From: DAHUYF01 sp035509275 | GTDB lineage: Bacteria > Pseudomonadota > Alphaproteobacteria > ATCC43930 > CGMCC-115725 | DNA: 64,000 bases | Direction: 5' to 3' | NCBI GenBank assembly: GCA_035509275.1 | Contig: DATJLU010000036.1 | Location: 1-64,000 of the forward strand | Shown: piece after piece, positions 52,087 through 60,897 of the stretch | Layout of the letters: every line of letters begins with the position of its first letter | How positions within the stretch are numbered: the stretch's first letter is position 1 | Program-made: the position numbers and the translations under genes | Notes under the pieces: model-generated | What the model saw: only the letters and a program-made list of their open reading frames with translations | What the model was told of the DNA's origin: nothing | The model's database searches: none

Positions 52087-52875
52087 CTAGCCCGCGGTAG
52101 GGTCCAGGAACCCGCTGATGGCAGCGAGAAACGCCTGCGGCTGCTCGAGAGGTGGGCAGTGACCGCAGCCCCGCAACAGGAGGAACTTGGCCCCGCTGAT
52201 CCCTTCGGCGAGCTCCCGCGCGAGATCGACGGGCGTCGCCGCATCGAACTCGCCGACCAGCACCAGCGTGGGATTGGCGATGCGCGCCAGCTGAGCGCTG
52301 AGATCGACCTGCTCCAAAGCGCGGCAGGCCGAGATAAAGGTCTCCGGGTTGAAGCGCAGGAGCACGGTACGGCGTTCTACCGTCGCTTCGGGATGGGCGG
52401 CCAGGTAGGCGTCATGAAAGATGCGCCGCGCCGCAATGTCGGCGACCGCCCCCATGCCGCCGGCAGCAACCTTCTCGGCCATAACGGCAAAGGCGGACCT
52501 TGCCGCGGCCGGAAATCGTGCGGCGGTATCGACCAGCAGCAGCTTGTCGAAGAGCGTGCCATGCCGAGCCGCCAGTGCGATCGCGACGAACCCGCCAAAG
52601 CCATTGCCCAGCACGGCGCTGTTCGCAGACAGCCGTAGGGCGGGCAATGCGTCGGCGATCCGATCGGCATAGTCCTCGACGGTGGGACCCGCCGGACTCG
52701 ACCCGTCGAAGCCCGGCAGCGCGACAAGGTGCACGCGACGCTTTTGGGTCAAATTCGGGATAACGCCATCGAAAGCCGTGCGATCGATCAGCAGGGAGTG
52801 CAGCAGCACGAGGTCCGGCCCCTCACCAGCCGTCGTGATCTCGACCCCGCCGCCCGCGACCTCGATCCGCGCCAT
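52087..52875 (-). CDS. Alpha/beta-hydrolase-fold protein lacking the nucleophile serine
   Basis: A 262-residue alpha/beta hydrolase resembling 3-oxoadipate enol-lactonase/PcaD. The oxyanion strand LVLLHSLLID, the acid Asp in GEFDAATP and His in GCGHCPPLEQP are in place, but the nucleophile elbow, normally G-x-S-x-G, reads G-N-G-F-G-G, so Gly92 replaces the Ser (codon GGC). The rest is well kept. It is either a non-hydrolytic member or an inactive relative. It starts just 134 bases from the divergent glycosyltransferase. Confidence 0.88.
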   Translation of the reverse strand: MARIEVAGGGVEITTAGEGPDLVLLHSLLIDRTAFDGVIPNLTQKRRVHLVALPGFDGSSPAGPTVEDYADRIADALPALRLSANSAVLGNGFGGFVAIALAARHGTLFDKLLLVDTAARFPAAARSAFAVMAEKVAAGGMGAVADIAARRIFHDAYLAAHPEATVERRTVLLRFNPETFISACRALEQVDLSAQLARIANPTLVLVGEFDAATPVDLARELAEGISGAKFLLLRGCGHCPPLEQPQAFLAAISGFLDPTAG

Positions 52876-53008
52876 GCCCTCTTCTCTGCCGGCTGCCTTT
52901 CTGCGGCAGATGTAGCACTTGCCGTCCCCCCTGTCTTGCCGCTTCTCCTTGCGATCAACGCCGGGATAGGCTACTGGCGAGGCTTGACTGGAGGGCCTGC
53001 GGAACGAG

Positions 53009-54133
53009 ATGCGATCGATCGCGATGGCAGCGGTGACGGGTGCGGCTCGGGCGCCGGAGCTTGCGGTGATCGTGCCCACGTTCAATGAGCGGGACAATGT
53101 TGGCGTGGTATTCGAGCTCGTCGCCGCGGCGCTCGACGGTCTCGAATGGGAGATGGTTTTCGTCGATGATGATTCCGCCGACGGTACCGCGGAGATCGTC
53201 CGCAGCATTGCTCGGCACGATCCGCGCGTGCGCTGCATCCAGCGCATCGGTCGTCGGGGCTTGTCGACGGCCTGCATCGAGGGGGTACTGGCCACCGCCT
53301 CTCCCTATATCGCCGTCATGGACGCCGATCTGCAGCACGACGAGCGATTGCTGCCGCGGATGCTCGAGGTGCTGAAGCAGCAGGACTACGACCTCGTTGT
53401 CGGCTCGCGTTACGTCGAGGGCGGCGGTATCGGAGGCTGGGACGATCGCCGGGCTGGCCTCAGCAATCTCGCCACGAAGCTCTCGCGCATCGTGTGCAAG
53501 AGCGAGATCGCCGATCCCATGAGCGGCTTCTTCATGATGCGACGTGGCGTCTTCGAGCACGCCATGCGCAATTTGTCAGGACAAGGCTTCAAGATACTTC
53601 TTGATCTGCTGGCTTCATCGCGGGAAGGACTCCGCATCAAGGAACTGCCCTATCAGTTCAGGCCGCGGCGCCACGGCACGAGCAAGCTCGACACTTTGGT
53701 GGCTTGGGAGTTCGGCATGCTCCTGGCCGACAAGCTGGTTGGCCGCTTCGTGCCTGTTCGCTTCGCCCTCTTCGCTTTTATCGGTGTGCTCGGCCTTGGC
53801 GTGCATCTTACCGTGCTCCGCGCCGCTCTCGCAGCCCCCTCCTTCGATTTTGCCAAGGCACAGGCGACTGCGACCTTCGTCGCGATGACGTCGAACTTCT
53901 TCCTTAACAATGTCTTCACTTACCGCGATCAGCGGCTGAGAGGTTGGCGGTTGCTCCGCGGCCTATTCTCGTTCTACCTGATCTGCGCCGTGGGGGCAGT
54001 CGGCAATGTCGGCATCGCGACCTATGTCTTTGCCGCCGACAATGTATGGTGGCTGGCCGGGATCGCCGGCGCGATCGTCGGGTCCGTCTGGAATTATGCG
54101 GTCTCTTCGGTCTTCACCTGGCGCCGCCGCTGA
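53009..54133 (+). CDS. GT2 glycosyltransferase (polyprenyl-phosphate type) fused to GtrA-like membrane domain
   Basis: A 374-residue protein with an N-terminal GT-A domain (VIVPTFNERDNVGVVFEL, the DxD-type MDADLQHDE and SRYVEGGG) of the dolichol-phosphate mannosyltransferase kind, then a GtrA/DPMS-like membrane part with four predicted helices from about residue 245 (ALFAFIGVLGLGVHLTVL). It likely makes a polyprenyl-phosphate sugar and flips or presents it for surface glycan modification. The fusion is common. Start 53009 is preceded by GGAGGG at long distance. Confidence 0.92.
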   Translation: MRSIAMAAVTGAARAPELAVIVPTFNERDNVGVVFELVAAALDGLEWEMVFVDDDSADGTAEIVRSIARHDPRVRCIQRIGRRGLSTACIEGVLATASPYIAVMDADLQHDERLLPRMLEVLKQQDYDLVVGSRYVEGGGIGGWDDRRAGLSNLATKLSRIVCKSEIADPMSGFFMMRRGVFEHAMRNLSGQGFKILLDLLASSREGLRIKELPYQFRPRRHGTSKLDTLVAWEFGMLLADKLVGRFVPVRFALFAFIGVLGLGVHLTVLRAALAAPSFDFAKAQATATFVAMTSNFFLNNVFTYRDQRLRGWRLLRGLFSFYLICAVGAVGNVGIATYVFAADNVWWLAGIAGAIVGSVWNYAVSSVFTWRRR

Positions 54134-54135
54134 GC

Positions 54136-54480
54136 CTATTGCTGACGGCCCGCGCGCAAGACGTAACGGTCGCCGGCCAGCCGCTCGAACACGACATCGA
54201 TCATTGGGTGGTTGACCGGGCCGTTTTCCGAATCGGGAACGAGGTTCTGCTCGGAGACATAGGCTTCATAGGGCCCGCCCTGCGCATTCTGCGCGAGGAG
54301 ATGATAGAACGGCTGGTCCTTCGAGGGACGGCGGTCGGCCGGAATCGATTGGTACCATTCTTCCGTGTTGCTGAAAACGGGATCGACGTCGAAGATCACG
54401 CCGCGGAAGGGATAGAGCCGGTGACGCACAATTTGCCCCACGGAGAATTTGGCCTCGCGGCGAACGCGCTCTTTGCTCAA
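54136..54480 (-). CDS. hspQ: Heat shock protein HspQ / hemimethylated-DNA-binding YccV family
   Basis: A 114-residue HspQ-type protein, an adaptor and specificity factor for Lon (and DnaA regulation in enterics). Core: AKFSVGQIVRHRLYPFRGVIFDVDPVF, then DQPFYHLLAQ and YEAYVSEQNL. There is no in-frame ATG near the conserved start; TTG 54480 (Met-Ser-Lys-Glu-Arg) has AAAGAGG seven bases upstream and gives the usual length, so a TTG start is assigned. It converges with the glycosyltransferase gene, separated by two bases. Confidence 0.92.
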   Translation of the reverse strand: MSKERVRREAKFSVGQIVRHRLYPFRGVIFDVDPVFSNTEEWYQSIPADRRPSKDQPFYHLLAQNAQGGPYEAYVSEQNLVPDSENGPVNHPMIDVVFERLAGDRYVLRAGRQQ

Positions 54481-54624
54481 CGACGGGCCTCTTTGGCTTC
54501 GCGCCTGGCGGCGCGACGCCCCTCTATAGGGAGTGGAGGGGCTTTCCTCAAGGCGCTGCCGCGGGCTCGACAAGGCGCTTCGGCCGCTCCACCATGCCGC
54601 CAAGGTAGCCGAAGGCCGAACGCG

Positions 54625-55779
54625 ATGATATTGCCGCTCGCCGGGATCAAAGTTGTAGAGATCGGGCAGAATCTAGCCGGCCCTTATGCGGGCGAGGTCC
54701 TGGCGACTCTCGGGGCTGATGTCGTCAAGGTCGAGCGCCCCGAAGGCGATGACGCGCGGAGCTGGGGCCCGCCCTTCTGGCAAGGTGCCGCAGCGATCTT
54801 TCAGACGGTGAATCGCAACAAGCGCAGTATTACTCTCGATCTCAGGGATGCGGCTTGCAGCGCCTGGCTCAAGGACTATCTCGCAGAAGTCGATGTGCTC
54901 CTGCACAACATGCGCCCTGGAGCCATGGAAGAACTCGGCCTTGGCGGCGCGGCGCTCACCGCGCAGCATCCGCGACTGGTCTATGCCTCGCTGTCGGCAT
55001 TCGGCCACAAAGGGCCGCGGCGCCTCAATCCAGGTTACGAGCCGATGGTGCAGGCTTTCGCCGGCATCTTCAGCATGAATGGCGCGGAAGACGCGCCGCC
55101 GACTCGGGTCGGAGTGCCGATTCTCGACATGGGAACGGGCCTTTGGCTAGCTCTGGGCTGCATCGCGGCGCTGCTGCGCCGCGCACGCACCGGACGCGGC
55201 GGCATTGTCGACGCTTCGCTTTTTGAGACGGCACTTGCGTGGCTTACCGTGCCCTTTGCCAGCTTCGCCGTGACCGGCGAGGTTCCAAAACGCCATCGCA
55301 CGGGCAGCCGCCGGCTCGTGGTCTTTGAGGCCTTTGAGACGTCCGACGGTGAAGTCATCATCGCTGCGGCCAATGACCGCCTGTTCCAGAAGCTGGCGCG
55401 CGCTCTCGGCAGGCCCGACTGGATCGCGGATGAGCGCTTCAAGACCAATCCGCTGAGGCTCGCCAACAAGGCTGCGCTCGTTCCGCAGATTCAAGCAATC
55501 ATCCGCCAGGCGAGTTCGGCCCATTGGGTCGAGCACCTCGAAGCCGCCGGCGTGCCCTGCGCGCCGGTTCAGGACCTCGCCGACGTCGTCGTCGAACCGC
55601 AGACCGCGGCTCTCGGCATGATCGAGAAGCTGCCCGGAGCCGAGCTTGGTCTGATCGGCCTGCCGCTCTCCTTCGACGGAGAGCGCCCGCCCATGCGGCA
55701 GCGGGCGCCGCACCTCGGAGAGCATAATGACGAACTCCTGATCCCGTCGGATGCGCCACTGCCAGGCAACAAGGCTTAG
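54625..55779 (+). CDS. CaiB/BaiF-type (class III) CoA-transferase
   Basis: A 384-residue family III CoA-transferase. Typical: PLAGIKVVEIGQNLAGPYAGEVLATLGADVVKVERPEGDDAR at the N-terminus, NRNKRSITLDL and the loop VPILDMGTGLW, whose Asp matches the catalytic Asp forming the acyl-anhydride intermediate. It transfers CoA between carboxylic acids; the pair is unknown. ATG 54625 lies within an open frame that extends upstream without coding character. It lies close upstream of tonB in the same direction. Confidence 0.92.
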   Translation: MILPLAGIKVVEIGQNLAGPYAGEVLATLGADVVKVERPEGDDARSWGPPFWQGAAAIFQTVNRNKRSITLDLRDAACSAWLKDYLAEVDVLLHNMRPGAMEELGLGGAALTAQHPRLVYASLSAFGHKGPRRLNPGYEPMVQAFAGIFSMNGAEDAPPTRVGVPILDMGTGLWLALGCIAALLRRARTGRGGIVDASLFETALAWLTVPFASFAVTGEVPKRHRTGSRRLVVFEAFETSDGEVIIAAANDRLFQKLARALGRPDWIADERFKTNPLRLANKAALVPQIQAIIRQASSAHWVEHLEAAGVPCAPVQDLADVVVEPQTAALGMIEKLPGAELGLIGLPLSFDGERPPMRQRAPHLGEHNDELLIPSDAPLPGNKA

Positions 55780-55887
55780 GCGAGCCGTATCGGGTCGCGC
55801 GCCATGAAGGGGTGGTTTTGGCGCCCGGGGATGCAGCGGCGCGCGCCGTCCTTATCAAGAGAGATTGAGCACGGTCAGGAGCCGAGG

Positions 55888-56796
55888 GTGAACGGCGGCG
55901 AGACGGGCGGGTCGCCGATCAGTCTGCCGGTTGACCCGCCCATCCCCAGCGTAGAGTTCGGCAACAAGCGTCAAGCCCTGCCATGGCTTGCGATCCTCGC
56001 AGCGGCCTTGCTGCACGGCGCCGTCCTGCTTTGGCTCATCATCGACTGGTCCCATCCGGTAGTGGCGCAGGCGCCCGATGTCGTCCCGGTCAAGATCGTC
56101 TTTGCACCGCCGCCGCCGCCACCGGCGCCACCACCGCCTCCACCGCCTCCTGCCGCAGCAGCTCCGGCGCCAAAACCGACCGCACCGCTCGCTTACCGCG
56201 AATCCGGCCCCGACCAGCGGACGACCGCGCCGCCGACCGCGGAAGAGGCGGCGCCCGACGCTGCGGCGCCACCGCCGCCCGCGCCCGATCAGCCAAATCC
56301 GGAGCCAAAGCCGCCGGCACCGCCCCCAGAGAAGCCCACTCCCTCCCCTCAAGAGCCGGCGAGCACAGAGGAGAACACGAAGCCGCAGCCTCAAAAACAG
56401 GTCGCGCGGCTCGAACCGCAAAAGAAAGAGGCGCAGAAGTCGCGTGCGCCGCACCCCACCGCGCTACGACATCTTAATGTGGAGCCCGGCGAGCGCCAGG
56501 AGAGGGGCGATCCCTACCTCAATGCACTTCACGCGCTGATCGAGCGGCACCGCGTCTATCCGCGCATCATCGGTCCTTTCGGATTGCCCGTTGACGGAAC
56601 TGCTGTCTACGACGTCGCGCTCGACCGCTCCGGCAAAATCATCGGCATGAAACTCGAGCAGTCGTCGGGCGTGGCTGGGCTCGATCTGGCGGTCGAAAAC
56701 ATGATCCGGAGCGCTTTGCCATTCCCGCCTCTGCCGCCTGATTATCCAGACGAGGTCGGAATCGTGGTAACGATTCGACTGTTCCCCCCGTCGTAA
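55888..56796 (+). CDS. tonB: TonB-type energy transducer
   Basis: A protein with one N-terminal membrane helix (WLAILAAALLHGAVLLWLII), a very Pro-rich periplasmic spacer (tracts of up to eight prolines, then Pro/Glu/Lys) and a C-terminal TonB domain (ALIERHRVYPRIIGPFGLPVDGTAVYDVALDRSGKIIGM). It transmits proton-motive force to outer-membrane receptors. GTG 55888 has AGGAG six bases upstream and gives 302 residues; an ATG at 55804 without SD would add 28. ExbB/ExbD and receptor genes are not in the window. Confidence 0.9.
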   Translation: MNGGETGGSPISLPVDPPIPSVEFGNKRQALPWLAILAAALLHGAVLLWLIIDWSHPVVAQAPDVVPVKIVFAPPPPPPAPPPPPPPPAAAAPAPKPTAPLAYRESGPDQRTTAPPTAEEAAPDAAAPPPPAPDQPNPEPKPPAPPPEKPTPSPQEPASTEENTKPQPQKQVARLEPQKKEAQKSRAPHPTALRHLNVEPGERQERGDPYLNALHALIERHRVYPRIIGPFGLPVDGTAVYDVALDRSGKIIGMKLEQSSGVAGLDLAVENMIRSALPFPPLPPDYPDEVGIVVTIRLFPPS

Positions 56797-56815
56797 GCAC
56801 CCTGCGACCCGGCGT

Positions 56816-56959
56816 TCAAGGGACCGGCGAGAGCTCGATGCGCTCACGATTCGTGCGCCGCTGCAGCAAGCAATCCTCGAGCTTCGATTCCTGGGCAAGC
56901 CCATCGGCAACCCAAAGCCCGATCAAGCCGAAAAGCAGCGCCACGGCCAGCTCCGCCAC
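56816..56959 (-). CDS. Possible small membrane protein
   Basis: A 47-residue frame from GTG 56959 with one hydrophobic helix (ELAVALLFGLIGLWVADGLA) followed by ESKLEDCLLQRRTN, a layout seen in small proteins of alphaproteobacteria (W-V-A-D-G-L-A, then D-C-L). The frame is open up to 57001 but has no ATG, and no clear SD is seen. Remaining bases of the 348-base stretch 56797-57144 show nothing convincing. Confidence 0.35.
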   Translation of the reverse strand: MAELAVALLFGLIGLWVADGLAQESKLEDCLLQRRTNRERIELSPVP

Positions 56960-57144
56960 ACTGGCGGTGAAGCGGTCCGAGCTCTTGACGTTCGCGCGCC
57001 GTCAGCAGGATGCGCCTTTTCGTCGCGCAATCTTGCCATAGATCGCGCAAACGGGCGAACGTGCGGAAGCCGACGGATCCGCATGCCGGTCTGCCAAGGA
57101 CGCTTCCCAAAAAGACGACACAAGCATTTGACAATGAAGGATTT

Positions 57145-57348
57145 TCATCGGATGGGACGAAGCTTTCTCGCGGCCGGCGCCATGCCCGTGCGAAGCAGTT
57201 CGGCAACATCAATAACCATCTGGCAGAACGTCTGCGTGTCCATCTCCGATGCCGCAGCGCCTATGGCTTCGAGGACGTAGGCTCGACGCTTTTCATCAAG
57301 CGGTGACGCATCGGGATAAGGTGTGCTCTCCTCGCCGGCTTCCGTCAC
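57145..57348 (-). CDS. Small phage-region protein of unknown function
   Basis: A 67-residue frame starting with GTG inside the stop of the lipoprotein gene (GTGA overlap). The N-terminus is acidic (EAGEESTPYPDASPLDEKRR), followed by an apparent helix (AYVLEAIGAAASEMDTQTFCQMVIDVAELLRTG) and a basic end. No family was recognised. The overlap and amino-acid makeup support a real gene. Confidence 0.5.
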   Translation of the reverse strand: MTEAGEESTPYPDASPLDEKRRAYVLEAIGAAASEMDTQTFCQMVIDVAELLRTGMAPAARKLRPIR

Positions 57349-57785
57349 GGCAGCGCTCCGCTGCTTGCGATAGTCCCCGCGGTCACGAAACCGAGCTTGG
57401 CAAGATTGGCTTGCTCGTCGCTGAGGAGCGGCGCGCAATTGAGCTGAAAGTCCTGAGAGATGCCCCCAGCAAGCACGCTCTGAAAGTCGCGAAGGCGCTG
57501 AAAGGCCGAGACAGCACCCGTGATATTGCTGCCCGGCGTGCTCGTTTGCGCCGCGACCTGTGCCGCAAGGAAGTCGTAGCACATCGCGGCAAGCTTATCG
57601 CCATGCGCCTTGGCATCCGTCGAGGCGTTTTGCAGATCGGCCAGAGTGAATTGCGCCAAGCTGGTACGCAGCTCGGCGACAGGCGACCCAATGGCCGAGG
57701 CGCCAGTTGACTGGCTCGTGCCCTGCGGCACAGCACAAGCGGCGAGAAGGCTTAGTGTTGCGGTGGCGAAAAAAATACTACGCAT
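57345..57785 (-). CDS. Phage-region lipoprotein
   Basis: A 146-residue protein with lipoprotein signal MRSIFFATATLSLLAAC (lipid-bearing Cys17). The mature part is a helical sequence with two further cysteines (AAMCYDFLAAQVA and QLNCAPLLSDEQ). Its position after a holin-like gene, starting four bases beyond its stop, suggests an outer-membrane spanin-like role or a superinfection function. It is known only as a phage-associated hypothetical; the function is inferred. Confidence 0.7.
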   Translation of the reverse strand: MRSIFFATATLSLLAACAVPQGTSQSTGASAIGSPVAELRTSLAQFTLADLQNASTDAKAHGDKLAAMCYDFLAAQVAAQTSTPGSNITGAVSAFQRLRDFQSVLAGGISQDFQLNCAPLLSDEQANLAKLGFVTAGTIASSGALP

Positions 57786-57788
57786 GGC

Positions 57789-57992
57789 TTACTTTCTCCT
57801 CTCTGTCGCGGCGGCGAGCGCGTGCCTTTGTTGCCACTTTTGCACGAGTGACCACCCGAGACCGACCAACACCATGATGGCGCCGACGCCGTCCTGTACT
57901 TGTCCCGAGCTAAGCAGGCCGTCGGCCGTGAGGGCGCCGCCGGCGGTCGTGAGAAGATGACGGAGGATGGCGAAGACGTCCTCTTGAGTCAT
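57789..57992 (-). CDS. Holin-like small membrane protein (Pam3-gp28-like)
   Basis: A 67-residue protein with a polar start (MTQEDVFAILRHLL), a Gly-rich segment (TTAGGALTADGLLSSGQVQDG), one membrane helix (VGAIMVLVGLGWSLV) and a basic tail. This is the layout of small putative holins annotated in alphaproteobacterial phages (Pam3-gp28 family). ATG 57992 has AGGAG six bases upstream. Confidence 0.65.
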   Translation of the reverse strand: MTQEDVFAILRHLLTTAGGALTADGLLSSGQVQDGVGAIMVLVGLGWSLVQKWQQRHALAAATERRK

Positions 57993-58113
57993 GACGATCT
58001 CCTGGTGCCGAACTTGTGACTGAGGTCGAGGGAGTCGCTTTAACGAACTGAATCTGCGGGATCGCGCATGACGTGCGATCGCGGGGTTTCCGCCGTGTCT
58101 GGTAATCGGCTTC

Positions 58114-58383
58114 TCAGCGCGGGGGGCGCAGGGACCGGCGCTCGGCGTCGAGTTCGGTAAGCTCGATGCCCATTTTTTGCGCCATGGCGGCGAGCGCACC
58201 TTCGGTGAACTCCATCTTCGTTTCGAGCGTGGCGAGCCGGGCTTGCACGTCGCCATTCCACCAAATCGCCCCGGCGGACACGGTCACCACGATGGTGACG
58301 ATGCTCAGGAGATTGCCGAGGGTGATAACTGAGCGGTATTCCACCAGCTTCCGTCCATTGCCGGTCACGTTTTGCTCAGCCAT
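58114..58383 (-). CDS. Small membrane protein with coiled coil (phage lysis region)
   Basis: An 89-residue protein with one membrane helix (LGNLLSIVTIVVTVSAGAIWW, about 24-44) and a C-terminal helical, coiled-coil-like region (ARLATLETKMEFTEGALAAMAQKMGIELTELDAERRSL). One TM plus a periplasmic coiled coil is the layout of inner-membrane spanins (Rz-like) and of some antiholins. ATG 58383 has GGAGAG upstream. The role is inferred from layout and place. Confidence 0.65.
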   Translation of the reverse strand: MAEQNVTGNGRKLVEYRSVITLGNLLSIVTIVVTVSAGAIWWNGDVQARLATLETKMEFTEGALAAMAQKMGIELTELDAERRSLRPPR

Positions 58384-58507
58384 TTTCTCTCCGGTGTTTT
58401 GAAAGCAAAGGCGCATGCCTCGTTACCGCAGCGCCGAAACGGCACGCTCCGCAGCGTAAAGCGCTCCGCCATGCCGCCGACCGGGACTTGAGGCAGTAAC
58501 CGAGCCG

Positions 58508-60223
58508 CTAACTCGGCGATTCCTGTGGTGCCGGCGACGGCGCATTGATGTTCGGAAGTGGCGAGTCCCAGCTATGACCGCCCGAATAGATCAGGCGAAA
58601 CCGAGGCCCGCTCTCGTCAACACGCGGCGCTGCACTGCGGGCCGCGTTCAGCCCAGCCTGCAGGCCTTCCCCAAGCTGGCTCAGAAAGTAGGGACTTTTT
58701 GATGCCATCATGGCAGCGCCGATGCGAATCAACGGATCGCCGAGATCGAAGCCGTGTGGGGCAAATTCGGTGTCGTCTCCGCCTTCCCCTCCGGCAGCGA
58801 ACGCCCGGGGAAAACCGGTTTGGTCGCGGCCCGGCACCAGGCGCCCGGCGGCGCTTCCGCCGCGTCGCATGAACATCATCGCAGCCTCTGCTGCTATGGG
58901 CAGCAGCGACATCAGCGACGATGCCCCGGACGAACTCGAGGTGCCTGCGCCGGCGCCCGAGCTGACGACATTGGGTGTCGCTATCGGCAAGGGATGGCCG
59001 CCGGCTGGCGGCATCGCCACCGGAGAGGCCCCGGAAAGCGCGATCGCTTGGTTCACATCGGCCATGTCGCCCGCCGAGAGCCCGGATGTGATGGCTGTGG
59101 ACGCGCTATCGCCGAGCCCCGGCACTATCGGCACGAAGCCACCAATGTCGCGGCGCATTGTCGGGAAACCCGCACGACCACCACGGCGCACGGCGGTGAG
59201 GCCGCCCGCCAGCGCCGAAGCTGGCGTGTAGCCCAGCTCGGCCAAGCCGGCATCACCCGGCAGGAAGCCCGCGCTGGAGAGCCCGGTACCGGCGAGGCTG
59301 TTGCCACTGCCGAACAGCCCATATTGGTTGGCAAGGCCGAGCCCTGTAAGCCCGAGCCCCGCGATCTGTCCTACCAGGCTTGGCCCCGGTGACGTGGTCG
59401 TGCTCGTGCCGCCTTCGCCGGGCGCCGCACCCTCGACCAGCCCGGCGAGGAAGTCGGTGGTCTGATAGGGAAAGGCCTGCTGCTGCAGGAACTGCTCTTC
59501 CGGGACGTTGAGTTCTTCCTGCTGCAACTGCTGCTGGAGCGCACCCGTCTGCAACTCGGACGAAGCGCCGGACAGGAGCGAATTCTGCGCCTCGTTGCCA
59601 AGCCCCGCTTCCTGCGCCGCCGCGTTCTCGGCGAGCCACGAGTTCCCTTCGAGCCCCTGAAGCTGAAGGTTCTGCTGCTGTCCCAAGAGCCCGGCGGCGG
59701 TGGTGAAACCCTGGCTCTGGAGACCGGCGAGCGTCGGCGCCTCGGCGAGCTGCTGCTGCTGTGCCATCTGGCTCTCCAGCACCGCTTCGCGATCGCCGCC
59801 GAAAGCCCCGGAAGATGCCGCCGCGGCGTTCGCCTGATTGAACTGCTCGGCGTTCTGTTGGTTGAGCAGGTTCTGCGTCGCCTGGGTCACCTGCTGCGTG
59901 TAGGGGTTCTCGAATTGCGACAGGTTCGATGGGCTCCACGTCATCACCTGGGACAATGGATTGTCGGCACCAGCCGAGAGATATTGTTGCGCCGCGTTCA
60001 GGTAGGGGAGCGTGGCGCCCTGCGCCTGATTGACCTCGGAGAACGCTGCCTGCTGCGTCGGGTTGAAGCCCGCAATGGTAGGCCCCTGGTATTGCTGCAG
60101 CGGCAGCTGAGAGACGGCCGTGCCCTGGTTGATCAGGTTCTGATAGGCGGAGAGGATTTGTGGCGGCGGCGAGGTCGTGCTCGTCACCGTCGAGTTCTGA
60201 CCGCCGCTACTGCCCTTACACAT
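58508..60223 (-). CDS. Gln-rich phage virion-type protein
   Basis: A 571-residue protein from ATG 60223 (GGGGAGG upstream). Its N-terminus (SPPPQILSAYQNLINQ, then GPTIAGFNPTQQAAFSEVNQAQ) is typical of phage structural proteins; a Gln-rich helical middle part (many QQ, LNQQNAEQFNQANAAAASSGAFGG) leads to a Gly/Ser/Ala-rich end. The C-terminal third carries RRGGRAGFPTMRRDIGGFVP and FMRRGGSAAGRLVPG with FAAGG, motifs shared with the protein at 60898. It could be an internal (ejection) or tail protein. It overlaps the GNAT gene by eight bases. Confidence 0.75.
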   Translation of the reverse strand: MCKGSSGGQNSTVTSTTSPPPQILSAYQNLINQGTAVSQLPLQQYQGPTIAGFNPTQQAAFSEVNQAQGATLPYLNAAQQYLSAGADNPLSQVMTWSPSNLSQFENPYTQQVTQATQNLLNQQNAEQFNQANAAAASSGAFGGDREAVLESQMAQQQQLAEAPTLAGLQSQGFTTAAGLLGQQQNLQLQGLEGNSWLAENAAAQEAGLGNEAQNSLLSGASSELQTGALQQQLQQEELNVPEEQFLQQQAFPYQTTDFLAGLVEGAAPGEGGTSTTTSPGPSLVGQIAGLGLTGLGLANQYGLFGSGNSLAGTGLSSAGFLPGDAGLAELGYTPASALAGGLTAVRRGGRAGFPTMRRDIGGFVPIVPGLGDSASTAITSGLSAGDMADVNQAIALSGASPVAMPPAGGHPLPIATPNVVSSGAGAGTSSSSGASSLMSLLPIAAEAAMMFMRRGGSAAGRLVPGRDQTGFPRAFAAGGEGGDDTEFAPHGFDLGDPLIRIGAAMMASKSPYFLSQLGEGLQAGLNAARSAAPRVDESGPRFRLIYSGGHSWDSPLPNINAPSPAPQESPS

Positions 60224-60845
60224 GGATCCGCCTCCCCGCGGCAGGCACGCTGCCCTTGCCGATCGCGGCCGGCCTTTCGAGGCGGCGCTGCGCGAAGGTG
60301 TCGCTCGTGTCGGCATTGTGCAGGAAGAGCGCGCCCACCTGCGGCACCTGGCGCTGCAGAAGCCGCATCTTCGGCCACAAGCGATGCCGCGTCAGGATAC
60401 CGAGAAGGAGCGGCATGCCGAGCCGATCACTCGTCCATTTCGCGAATTCGACGAGCTTCTTGGCGTGCGTCGACCGGCGATGGTCGGGATGCACAAAGTT
60501 CCACATTTCCTCAAGGTGCCATTCCTCACTATACCACCACTGCGTCATCACGAGGCTGATCGAGGCTTCGATGCCGCCCGGCCCGTCGATGATGCCAATG
60601 ACGCCGCCCTCGCCGCGCGTGCCGCGCCGAAGCATCGTCTCGACTTTGGCTGGCGCCAGCGACGCCAGCGCGTTCTCGCCATGGAGTTCGAGCAGCAGCG
60701 CATACACCGCCGCCTCATCGTCCGGCCGCGCCAGGCGCACCCCGGCAAAAACCGCGCGAGCGCCTTCGGCGCTCGTCGCGGCCGGCGTCAGCGGAAGCGC
60801 AGCTTCCGTGGGAGCCGCACCGTGCGGGCGATGCACGGCGCTCAT
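60216..60845 (-). CDS. GNAT-family acetyltransferase-like protein in the phage module
   Basis: A 209-residue protein with a GNAT fold: VRLARPDDEAAVYALLLELH at the N-terminus of the domain, GVIGIIDGPGGIEASISLVM, then EMWNFVHPDHRRSTHAKKLVEFAKWTSDRLG, whose RRSTHAKK segment corresponds to the acetyl-CoA-binding R/Q-x-x-G/A region. GNAT-like proteins are found in many phage late-gene clusters; the target is unknown. The gene overlaps the downstream virion gene by eight bases. Confidence 0.8.
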   Translation of the reverse strand: MSAVHRPHGAAPTEAALPLTPAATSAEGARAVFAGVRLARPDDEAAVYALLLELHGENALASLAPAKVETMLRRGTRGEGGVIGIIDGPGGIEASISLVMTQWWYSEEWHLEEMWNFVHPDHRRSTHAKKLVEFAKWTSDRLGMPLLLGILTRHRLWPKMRLLQRQVPQVGALFLHNADTSDTFAQRRLERPAAIGKGSVPAAGRRIHV

Positions 60846-60897
60846 CGCCGCATCCTCGTGCGCTGCTGACAGCTGACGGCTGAAGGCTGACGGGACC

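Noticed and set aside
52861..53295. Upstream extension of the alpha/beta hydrolase frame
   Set aside because: The extra residues are Ser/Arg-rich without fold character and overlap the glycosyltransferase gene; the ATG at 52875 begins the conserved domain.
53944..54624. Upstream extension of the CoA-transferase frame into the glycosyltransferase and hspQ
   Set aside because: It overlaps two well-supported genes; the transferase domain begins at the ATG at 54625.
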